Source: a bacterium
GTDB taxonomy: Bacteria > Zhuqueibacterota > QNDG01 > JAFGCO01
Assembly: GCA_016932575.1 (NCBI GenBank)
Contig: JAFGCO010000055.1
Coordinates: 310,001-374,000, forward strand
Direction: 5' to 3'
Length of the DNA stretch: 64,000 nt
Below, piece after piece: positions 44,836 through 52,777 of the stretch. The notes beneath the pieces are model-generated. The model was not told where the DNA came from and searched no databases. It was given only the letters and a program-made list of their open reading frames with translations. Position numbers and translations under genes: made by a program. Within the stretch, counting starts at the first letter, position 1. The number at the start of each line of letters is the position of its first letter.

Positions 44836-45774
44836 ATGTCATTACAAGTCATATTTATATTGGTTTTTATTACGATTTTCCTGCTGATTTTAACTTTCCT
44901 GCTGATTATTCGAAGGATGCAGAATCCAACGGCGAGACGCATGAAGAACCTTGAAAAAACGAATATCACTGATAAAAATGACAGCCGGTTAAAGGAATTA
45001 CAAAGGAAGAAAGATGCGGTTCATGCTTCCGTTGAAAAAATGTTGGCGGATATCAGCCGGTTTGTCAAGCAGGACAAAGAAAAACAGACAAGAATGCAAG
45101 CGGCTCTCATTCAGGCAGGATATCATCGGGAAAACTGTATCAAAATTTTTTTAGGGATCAAGCTGTTGACAGCTGTGGGATGTTTTCTGCTGTATTTGTT
45201 TATGGGATTACAGGGAGACCGCCCATTCAATGTTGTTTTACTGATGTCTATCATTATGGGAGCCGTGGGTTTTATTCTACCCAATGTGGTCCTGCGTTTC
45301 AAAACACAAAAACGACGGGCTGTGATCGCGCAGGCACTGCCCGATGCTCTTGATTTACTGGTGATTACTGTCGAAGCCGGATTGGGATTAAACGCAGCCC
45401 TGATGCGTGTCGGCACAGATCTGGTAATGCGATGCCCGCCTCTTGCCCAGGAATTCAATCGGGTCAATCAGGATCTCAGAACGGGGAAACCCCGCGATAA
45501 AGCACTCAGGAGCTTGAGCGACCGGAATCAAATTGAGGATCTCAGAATACTGGTCGGTGCATTAATTCTGGCCGACCGCCTGGGAACCAGTATCGCAGAC
45601 ACCTTACGTGCGCAGGCAGATTCTCTCAGAACCCGTATCCGTCAAAAAGCGGAAGAGCAGGCGGCAAAAGCCGGTATAAAATTGTTATTTCCGCTTGTCT
45701 TCTTTGTTCTGCCTGCTTTGATTATTATTTTAATGGGACCTGGATTGATTGCTTTATACAGAACATTTCAGTAA
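44836..45774 (+). CDS. tadC: TadC-like platform protein
   Basis: The 312-residue protein is the second T2SSF-domain platform subunit. It has N-terminal and C-terminal membrane helices and the TadC block ALPDALDLLVITVEAGLGLNAALMRVG, with LGTSIADTLRAQADSLRTRIRQKAEEQAAKAGIKLLFPLVF near the end. The ATG at 44836 follows a G-rich ribosome-binding site; a GTG at 44827 is inside it. It starts 10 bases after tadB. Confidence 0.93.
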   Translation: MSLQVIFILVFITIFLLILTFLLIIRRMQNPTARRMKNLEKTNITDKNDSRLKELQRKKDAVHASVEKMLADISRFVKQDKEKQTRMQAALIQAGYHRENCIKIFLGIKLLTAVGCFLLYLFMGLQGDRPFNVVLLMSIIMGAVGFILPNVVLRFKTQKRRAVIAQALPDALDLLVITVEAGLGLNAALMRVGTDLVMRCPPLAQEFNRVNQDLRTGKPRDKALRSLSDRNQIEDLRILVGALILADRLGTSIADTLRAQADSLRTRIRQKAEEQAAKAGIKLLFPLVFFVLPALIIILMGPGLIALYRTFQ

Positions 45775-45800
45775 TATTTACAAAAATATATTTGAGAACA

Positions 45801-46775
45801 ATGATACAAAATCTGAGTACACACAAAGAATATAAAATCCATGTTTACAGAGCGAGCTCGCTGCTTTCACGTCTTTTGGGCCTTTTGGGCACAAATGCGC
45901 CCGTGTTGAATTCGGCATTACATATTCAGCCCTGTCATGCTATCCATACATTTGGCATGAAATATTCAATCGATGTTTTATTTCTGGATCAGAATGGATG
46001 TATCGTTGGTGTTTTTGAAAAACTCAAACCCAATGCCGTTTCAAAATCCGTAAAGGAAGCCGTTTCTGTTCTGGAATTGGCTCCGGGCACCATCGAGCAA
46101 TGCCAGTTTAGAACCGGTCAATTTCTCCGGTTTCAAGCCGATGATGAATTTAGACCGGAACTGGCATCGCTTCGGAACTTATTTCACTGGCCGATTAATC
46201 TGATCATTGCTTTATTTTGGAGCAAGTTTATCCTGACAGCGGGAGGCCACGCCGTTGCATTTCCCCATGCCATGAATTTTGGCATTTTGATTCATAACAC
46301 TTTGTTGATGCTTCTTTTTTTAACCCGAAGAAAGAGTCATGCTACATCCTTTAAAATCTTTGACTGGATTGTTCCTGTTTTGACCCTGATTTTTACTCTG
46401 TTTCTGCGTCCTGCTTCTGAAGGGGCAGGGGAACTCAATGTTCTCTCTGCAATTTTTCAGTATTTGGGGCTGGCCGGAATTATCGTGTCTTTGCTGAGTC
46501 TTGGACGCAGTTTCGGTATTATTCCGGCAAACCGGTCCATTCAAACCCAGGGGGCCTATGGGATTGTCCGGCATCCATTATATATCAGTGAGATTATTTT
46601 TCATGCGGGTTTTTTCCTGGGGAATATCACAGTTCATAATGGCCTTTTGATTGTTCTGATTTTGGCCGGACAGCTATGGCGCTCAATTTCGGAGGAAAGA
46701 TTGCTGACATTGGATGCGGCTTACAGGGCATATTCAGAACGGGTTCGGTACCGGTTCATTCCGGGTATTGTCTGA
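45801..46775 (+). CDS. Fusion of a DUF192 domain with an isoprenylcysteine/phospholipid methyltransferase-like membrane domain
   Basis: The 324-residue protein joins two families. Residues about 10-112 are DUF192, with the hallmark CHAIHTFGMKYSIDVLFLD. Residues about 125-324 form a polytopic membrane domain with the ICMT/PEMT-type SAM site GAYGIVRHPLYISEI (251-265) and the distal EERLL...Y..Y...VRYRFIPG. DUF192 genes often lie at the end of tad loci, but attachment to a membrane methyltransferase is unusual. It follows tadC by 26 bases in the same direction, suggesting a role in pilin or machine modification. Its substrate is unknown. Confidence 0.8.
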   Translation: MIQNLSTHKEYKIHVYRASSLLSRLLGLLGTNAPVLNSALHIQPCHAIHTFGMKYSIDVLFLDQNGCIVGVFEKLKPNAVSKSVKEAVSVLELAPGTIEQCQFRTGQFLRFQADDEFRPELASLRNLFHWPINLIIALFWSKFILTAGGHAVAFPHAMNFGILIHNTLLMLLFLTRRKSHATSFKIFDWIVPVLTLIFTLFLRPASEGAGELNVLSAIFQYLGLAGIIVSLLSLGRSFGIIPANRSIQTQGAYGIVRHPLYISEIIFHAGFFLGNITVHNGLLIVLILAGQLWRSISEERLLTLDAAYRAYSERVRYRFIPGIV

Positions 46776-46793
46776 TTTGGAGACATGAAAAAG

Positions 46794-48458
46794 CTAAGGG
46801 ATTCGCGTCGGATCGGGATTGTATGTATATATTTTATCATAATAGCGCTCTCTGGCGGGGATCGTTTGACAACAAACGGTCGATTTTGTTTTGGGTCCAA
46901 GACAGGGCCAGGTAAAATCAGCGGTTAAAAAAGCAGGCCGCTCAGTATAGTAATAACTGATGTCAGATAGATAATATTCAAATCTGTTTTTATAATTATA
47001 TTGTGCAACCTGATTATGGGTATAGTGTTTCCCTGTTTCGTAGGTTTGGTTTTGCGTGATCCATATCCCGTAGAGGTCATATACGAAAGTCATATCAGGG
47101 CGGACAATGCTTTCCCAATTGTTGTTTCGACCCAGTATGTTTCCCAATATATTTGTAAGATCTCCGTTGTCCAAATGGATCAACTCGTTTTTGTTTTTTG
47201 CTTCGTGATACACATAATTTCTGACGAATGTATTGTATGGCCCATTTAATCCATGAAAGTCATCCGCTCCAATTCGGCAAATATAATTCTGTTCATATAA
47301 ATTGCCATAAGGGTACTTTGCATGTAAATCGAGGTCCCGATCATCATAAAAGATCCCTTTCCAGGTGGAATGCTGTTCTCTGGAATAATTATAGGCCCAT
47401 ACATTGCAATTCGCCCCGCCGCCGATCACCAGAGCATGCCGCAAATATCTAAATATATTATTTTCTACCAGAGAATTTGTTGTGGCGCCATATAGTACGA
47501 TGCCGTATCCGTATCCACCCCCTCCATAATGTTCGGCATGATGACAATAACATCCGCTGATTTCCATGTGGGTTGAATGAGAAACTGAAATGTGAGCTCT
47601 GGATGTATTGTCCGATTCGACACCTTTCACCCAGCAGTTCACAGCGAAACCGAACTTTATATTGTATCCTTTTCCGTCAACAGCCGTTTTGCCGCATGAC
47701 AGTCTTTTGATGGTTAAATTTTCTATACCGATATTTTTTACAGGGAGTACTTTCCGAATTTTCAGATTTGTTGAATCATAATCATTCACCACAGAATAGG
47801 TTTTTGTTGCTCTGTCTTTCATCTGTCCTTCGGAGCCGTTGATGTCTTTAAGTTCAAGACGGGAGATCTGTCCCACGATTCCCTTTTCATGTTTGTCAAT
47901 GGATTTATCCGGATCATACCTGAACAATCGTTCCGTGATGTGTATCCAGTCTCCGGGATTGATTCCGGATAAGTCCCCGTGGATGACGCTTTCTCCTTTA
48001 TATATGTCCCGGTTTAAATTTTGATAATTTCCGGCTCTTCCATGAATATCAAAGCCGTTGACATCGGCCCGGCTTAGCTTGATGACGGTTTTGTCTGCGC
48101 CGTCCCCGAGGAAAACAATATTGCTGTCAGGATAGGTCAGATCAAAGGGTGTGACCGGTCCGGTAAATTCATAGATTCCTTCAGGAAAATATATAATGGA
48201 CATTTTTCCGTTCCGTGAATCACCTCTGGCCTTGTCCAGTGCTGTCTTGATTTGATCGGCAATACTGGATCCGGTTTCCTGAGTGACATCATAAAAGTCA
48301 GCGGCGGTTATTTTTTTCAACAGGCCCGCCTGATGCCACTCTTCCTGATATTGGACAGGGATATGGCCGATATCATGATACAGCACCTGGGCCGTTATAT
48401 TGATGGTATATATCAACATCGAAAGTATTGGAACCAAACGGTTATTATAAGTTTTCAT
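46794..48458 (-). CDS. Secreted parallel beta-helix (pectate-lyase-like) protein
   Basis: From the ATG at 48458 the protein has 554 residues with a signal peptide (about 1-22). It begins with a pectate-lyase-3/pectin-lyase-like N-terminal region (IIYFPEGIYEFTGPV, NIVFLGDGADKTVIKL). Right-handed beta-helix coils follow, rich in Asn ladders and short repeats (NIGIENLTIKRLSCG, SVSHSTHMEISGCYC, NSLVENNIFRYLRHALVIGGGANCNVWAYNY). Catalytic residues could not be assigned, so it may be a polysaccharide lyase, hydrolase or adhesin. There is no PNPFN-type sorting domain. A longer frame from 48554 would hide the signal peptide; AGGA lies 10 bases before 48458. Confidence 0.8.
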   Translation of the reverse strand: MKTYNNRLVPILSMLIYTINITAQVLYHDIGHIPVQYQEEWHQAGLLKKITAADFYDVTQETGSSIADQIKTALDKARGDSRNGKMSIIYFPEGIYEFTGPVTPFDLTYPDSNIVFLGDGADKTVIKLSRADVNGFDIHGRAGNYQNLNRDIYKGESVIHGDLSGINPGDWIHITERLFRYDPDKSIDKHEKGIVGQISRLELKDINGSEGQMKDRATKTYSVVNDYDSTNLKIRKVLPVKNIGIENLTIKRLSCGKTAVDGKGYNIKFGFAVNCWVKGVESDNTSRAHISVSHSTHMEISGCYCHHAEHYGGGGYGYGIVLYGATTNSLVENNIFRYLRHALVIGGGANCNVWAYNYSREQHSTWKGIFYDDRDLDLHAKYPYGNLYEQNYICRIGADDFHGLNGPYNTFVRNYVYHEAKNKNELIHLDNGDLTNILGNILGRNNNWESIVRPDMTFVYDLYGIWITQNQTYETGKHYTHNQVAQYNYKNRFEYYLSDISYYYTERPAFLTADFTWPCLGPKTKSTVCCQTIPARERYYDKIYTYNPDPTRIP

Positions 48459-48750
48459 GGGTATTTTTCCTATTATATCCATTCCGATTCTCCAATAATA
48501 TGAATCAATAAATCCTGAGATGCAAGATAATTTTCGATGTAAAGTGACAGGCATAAGGCATCTGTTTTACTGATAATAGAATATGGAACACAAGTCTCTT
48601 CATGTGTACCTGTTCCTTCGGTTATTTCAGGGATTATGTGACATTTTAAATAGATATTTTTTGGTTTTGCCAGAGAAATATTGTAAATTAATAGCTGAAA
48701 TTTTAGAAATCATTTAATTTTCAATCAGGAAAAAAACAGGTCAAAAAATT

Positions 48751-50115
48751 TTGATCGGCTCAGACAGAATAAAATTTTACAGCACCAACCACAAAGCCTC
48801 GAAAGTGACTCTTTCGGAAGCGCTTCTTAACGGTCAGGCACCGGATCGCGGCCTTTACATGCCTGAGACCATTCCCCAAATCACCCGTGATGAACTGAAC
48901 TCATTACGGGAAATATCCTATCCGGAAATCGCCCGCTTTGTGCTGTCAAAATATACGGCGGGTACAGAAATCGATCCGTTGCTGCCCGGTCTTTGCCGGG
49001 ATGCCTATAATTTTGACATCCCTCTGGAACATGTGACTGACCGCAGATATATCATGCGTTTGGATCGGGGGCCAACGGCCTCATTCAAGGATTTTGCAGC
49101 ACGTATGATGGCGCGTATGTTCGGAGTGCTTCGGAAAATATCAGACCCGCCTCTTATTATTCTGACAGCGACCAGCGGAGATACGGGCAGTGCGATCGCA
49201 CAGGCCTTTTACCAGATTCCCAATATACGCGTAATGGTGCTTTTCCCGCCTGAAGAAGTCAGCGACAGGCAGCGCAGGCAAATGACGACCCTCGGAGACA
49301 ATATTACCATTGTGGCCCTGGATGGCCAGTTTGACAACTGCCAGGCCCTGGTTAAGCAGGCATTCGCGGATCCCGAACTGAAACATATTGATCTGACTTC
49401 TGCGAATTCCATCAATATCGGAAGGTTACTGCCACAGATTGTGTATTATGTTTATGCCTATGTCAGACTGGCAGGAAACGGGGAGCCAATAACACTCTGC
49501 GTGCCTTCCGGTAATTTCGGAAATATGATGGGGGCCCTGCTGGCCAAACACATGGGGGTTCCAATTAAAAAGATCGTTGTGGTTACCAATGCCAATGACG
49601 AGGTGCCTGTCTATTTAAATACGAAACAGTATAACAAGATTGTACCATCCCGTGTATGTATATCCAATGCCATGAATGTCGGGCATCCCAGCAATTTTGC
49701 CCGTGTTGTGGATTTATATGGCGGCTGGATGGATGAAACCGGTCTGATTCGGAAAGAACCGGATTTGGATCGTATGCTCAAAGATCTCTGGTCCGTCAGT
49801 ATTGATGATTCCGAAACACGCAGCACCATTCAGAAAGCCTGGAGAGACAACCAATTGTTATTGGAACCGCATGGCGCTGTAGGCTGGGCCGGCATGACGC
49901 ATTATATTGAAGCAACAGGTGAAAAGGGGCTGATGGTTTCCGTGGAAACCGCGCACCCGGCAAAATTCCCGGAAGAAATTCAGGCGCTTCTGGGATTTGA
50001 GCCGGATGTGCCCGAAAGTCTTAAAGCTGTGGAATCCAAACAGGAGCATTATCTTTCTTTGCCCAATGATTATCAGCAGTTCCGGGCATTGCTGAACGAA
50101 AGGCACAGTGTATGA
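48751..50115 (+). CDS. thrC: Threonine synthase
   Basis: ThrC converts O-phosphohomoserine to threonine with PLP. The 454-residue protein has the long-form ThrC N-terminus (FYSTNHKASKVTLSEALLNGQAPDRGLYMPE), the PLP lysine K113 in GPTASFKDFAARMM, ATSGDTGSAIAQAF, the phosphate-binding VPSGNFGNMMGALLAKHMG and NAMNVGHPSNFAR. The start is a TTG, chosen because the next Met would remove the conserved N-terminus. It overlaps the next gene by 4 bases. Confidence 0.95.
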   Translation: MIGSDRIKFYSTNHKASKVTLSEALLNGQAPDRGLYMPETIPQITRDELNSLREISYPEIARFVLSKYTAGTEIDPLLPGLCRDAYNFDIPLEHVTDRRYIMRLDRGPTASFKDFAARMMARMFGVLRKISDPPLIILTATSGDTGSAIAQAFYQIPNIRVMVLFPPEEVSDRQRRQMTTLGDNITIVALDGQFDNCQALVKQAFADPELKHIDLTSANSINIGRLLPQIVYYVYAYVRLAGNGEPITLCVPSGNFGNMMGALLAKHMGVPIKKIVVVTNANDEVPVYLNTKQYNKIVPSRVCISNAMNVGHPSNFARVVDLYGGWMDETGLIRKEPDLDRMLKDLWSVSIDDSETRSTIQKAWRDNQLLLEPHGAVGWAGMTHYIEATGEKGLMVSVETAHPAKFPEEIQALLGFEPDVPESLKAVESKQEHYLSLPNDYQQFRALLNERHSV

Positions 50116-51317
50116 AACGAATTGTCATCCTCGGAGACGGCATGGCGGATCTTCCGATTCCGGAATTGGATAATAAAACATTGCTTATGGCGGCCAAAAC
50201 ACCGGCTATGGACCAGATTGCCCGAAAGGGACAAAACGGCATATTTAAAACAATTCCCGACGATATGCCGACCGGATCCGCGGTGGCCAATTTATCGGTC
50301 CTGGGATATGATCCCCACATATCTTTTCAGGGCAGAGGCGTTCTGGAAGCTGCGAGTCTGGGAATCGATCTTAAAGACAATGAACTGGCCATGCGTATGA
50401 ACCTGATCACCATAGAAAATTCGTGCATTCGAAGTCATTCCGCAGGCCATATTACCAGTGAAGAGGCCAAAATATTGGTCAATGATCTGAATACGCATTT
50501 TAAAAGTGAATTTCGGTTGTATCCGGGATTGAGTTATCGTCATATACTGATTATGCCGGACGGTCATCCGGGAATTATTTGTTCACCGCCGCATGATCAT
50601 TTGGGAGAAGCGGTTGAGCCCCTCCTGGTGCAGGCAGATAAACCGGAAACCAGAGAAACCGCGGATAAACTCAATCAGTTGATCCGGGAATCATGGAAAT
50701 TGCTGGAGGATCACCCGATTAATCAGAAACGCCGGGTGAAAGGCCTCCTGCCGGCAACCAGTATCTGGCCCTGGTCTCCGGGTAAAAAACCCAAAATGCA
50801 AACCTTAGAGAATCGATTCGGCGTACGGGGAGCCGCCATTTCTGCAGTGGATCTTATCAAAGGGCTTGCCGTATACGCCGGTATGGATGTCATCAGTGTG
50901 GAAGGAGCCACCGGTCTGTATGACACCAATTATGAAGGTAAAGCAGATGCGGCTCTTGACGCGCTGGAAAATCATGATTTTGTATTTGTCCATGTAGAAG
51001 CCGCCGATGAAGCGGGACATGAGAAAAATTTGAACTTAAAGATGCAATGTATTGAAAAACTGGATCAGCGATTGGTCGGACGGATTCTGGACGGCATCAA
51101 ATCGAGACATATTGAAGCCACAGTTGCTGTTCTGCCGGACCATCCTACACCTGTCGCGCATGGCGCCCATACCCGGGATCCGGTTCCTGTGGCCATCTGG
51201 AACCCAAAAAAGTCCGCGGATGGAGTGACCGTATTTGATGAACAAAGCGCCAGAGCCGGACGCCTCGGTTTTATGGAGGGAGATGAATTTATCAGACGGG
51301 TATTTGATTTTGAATAA
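50112..51317 (+). CDS. ApgM-type 2,3-bisphosphoglycerate-independent phosphoglycerate mutase family, possible homoserine kinase
   Basis: The 401-residue protein belongs to the archaeal-type ApgM branch of the alkaline phosphatase superfamily: VILGDGMADLPIPEL (first metal Asp), PTGSAVANLSVLGYDP (nucleophile region), HSAGHITSEEA, FVFVHVEAADEAGHEKN and VLPDHPTPVAHGAHTRDPVPVAIW. It could interconvert 2- and 3-phosphoglycerate. Its ATGA overlap with thrC and the absence of any thrB nearby support the alternative annotation of this subgroup as a homoserine kinase replacing ThrB. The sequence alone does not decide. Confidence 0.88.
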   Translation: MKRIVILGDGMADLPIPELDNKTLLMAAKTPAMDQIARKGQNGIFKTIPDDMPTGSAVANLSVLGYDPHISFQGRGVLEAASLGIDLKDNELAMRMNLITIENSCIRSHSAGHITSEEAKILVNDLNTHFKSEFRLYPGLSYRHILIMPDGHPGIICSPPHDHLGEAVEPLLVQADKPETRETADKLNQLIRESWKLLEDHPINQKRRVKGLLPATSIWPWSPGKKPKMQTLENRFGVRGAAISAVDLIKGLAVYAGMDVISVEGATGLYDTNYEGKADAALDALENHDFVFVHVEAADEAGHEKNLNLKMQCIEKLDQRLVGRILDGIKSRHIEATVAVLPDHPTPVAHGAHTRDPVPVAIWNPKKSADGVTVFDEQSARAGRLGFMEGDEFIRRVFDFE

Positions 51318-51365
51318 AAAGACAACAACACTGTTCTAGGTTTCGATTCAGAAAACAGGGGAAAA

Positions 51366-52664
51366 ATGCCGATGATAAAAATAAATCCACAGGCTGAAGC
51401 ATTAAACAGTATCATTCAGAATGACAATCCGGCCATTTTTCATGTGCTGTCCGAAAAAGGAAAGGCCGCCTACTTTCCGAACAAAGGCATCATCAAACAA
51501 TCTGCGGAAGCCAAAGGGAAAAGCATCAATGCCACTATCGGCATGGCCATAGAAGACGACGGGACGCCCATGCGTCTGCCCTCCATCGATAAAATGCTGA
51601 ATATGAATCCGAAAGACACGTTTCCGTATGCCTCCAGTTACGGAAAGCCGGAACTGCGGAAAATCTGGCAGGACCTGATTTATAAAAAGAATCCGTCACT
51701 TCAGGCAACAATCAGTCTGCCCATTGTGACCAATGCATTGACCCACGGATTGAGCCTTGCAGGATTTTTATTTGTCAATCCCGGGGATAAAATTTTGATC
51801 ACGGATAAGTTCTGGGGAAATTACCGGCTTATTTTCGAAAACGGGCACAATGGAAATCTTTTCACATTTAATACCTTTTCAGGAAACGGCTTTGATCTCG
51901 AAAGTCTGCAAAGCGCACTGGATTCAAATCCGGGGAAACAGATTCTTCTCCTGAATTTTCCCAACAATCCGGCCGGATACACGCCCACAAATGATGAGAT
52001 CGAACAGATCACAGGCATCCTCTTGAGAAGTGCCGAAAAAGGGAATGAATTGGTCGTTCTGGTCGATGATGCTTACTTCGGGCTGGTGTATCAGGAAGGC
52101 GTGTATCAGGAATCGATCTTTGCCAGGCTTGCCGGCCTGCATGAAAATATCCTGGCGGTCAAGATCGACGGCGCTACCAAGGAAGACTATGTCTGGGGAT
52201 TCCGCGTGGGATTTCTGACGTATGCCTGCAAGGGGATAACAGAGGCCGTCTGCCATGCGCTTGAAGAAAAAACCGGAGGAACCGTAAGGGGCAATATTTC
52301 GAATGCGTCTCACCTCGGGCAAAGCCTGGTTCTTGCGGCGGTGAATTCTCCCACATATGAAATGGAAAAGAAATCGAAATACGATCTGATGAAATCTCGG
52401 TTTGATGCGGTGTACAAAACGCTTCAGGAAAATAAGGAAAGGTACGCTCCTTATTTTCATGCGCTGCCCTGCAATTCCGGTTATTTTATGTGCGTGGAAC
52501 TGAATGCATCGCTGGATGCGGAGCATGTCCGCCAGGTTTTACTGGATCAATATGACACGGGACTCATTGCCGTGGGCAATATGCTTCGTGTGGCGTATTC
52601 ATCGGTACCCGCTTCACAGATTCCGGCGATTTTTGAGAATATTTATCAGGCGTGCAGGAAATAG
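51366..52664 (+). CDS. Class I/II PLP-dependent aminotransferase
   Basis: The 432-residue fold-type I enzyme has YASSYGKPELRKIWQDLI, LNFPNNPAGYTPTNDEI, the VDDAYFGLVY cofactor-binding Asp/Tyr, and the PLP lysine in KIDGATKEDYVWGFRVGF. The subfamily differs from AspC-type enzymes; members are often named only as aminotransferases. Its position after thrC and the ApgM-like gene suggests work in aspartate-family or alanine metabolism, but the substrate is not determined. It is separated from the previous gene by 48 bases. Confidence 0.85.
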   Translation: MPMIKINPQAEALNSIIQNDNPAIFHVLSEKGKAAYFPNKGIIKQSAEAKGKSINATIGMAIEDDGTPMRLPSIDKMLNMNPKDTFPYASSYGKPELRKIWQDLIYKKNPSLQATISLPIVTNALTHGLSLAGFLFVNPGDKILITDKFWGNYRLIFENGHNGNLFTFNTFSGNGFDLESLQSALDSNPGKQILLLNFPNNPAGYTPTNDEIEQITGILLRSAEKGNELVVLVDDAYFGLVYQEGVYQESIFARLAGLHENILAVKIDGATKEDYVWGFRVGFLTYACKGITEAVCHALEEKTGGTVRGNISNASHLGQSLVLAAVNSPTYEMEKKSKYDLMKSRFDAVYKTLQENKERYAPYFHALPCNSGYFMCVELNASLDAEHVRQVLLDQYDTGLIAVGNMLRVAYSSVPASQIPAIFENIYQACRK

Positions 52665-52777
52665 AATTGTTCTGTCATCCGGCTGAAGATGTGCAATCCC
52701 TGTATGCCTATTTCTCCACAGCACAATGGCGTTGCACTCCTTTTTTGTATCATTTCTGATACTTTGATTAAAAAAAA

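Noticed and set aside
51924-52526. Minus-strand open frame of 200 codons
   Set aside because: It is opposite the aminotransferase gene, which has the PLP lysine and other conserved blocks.
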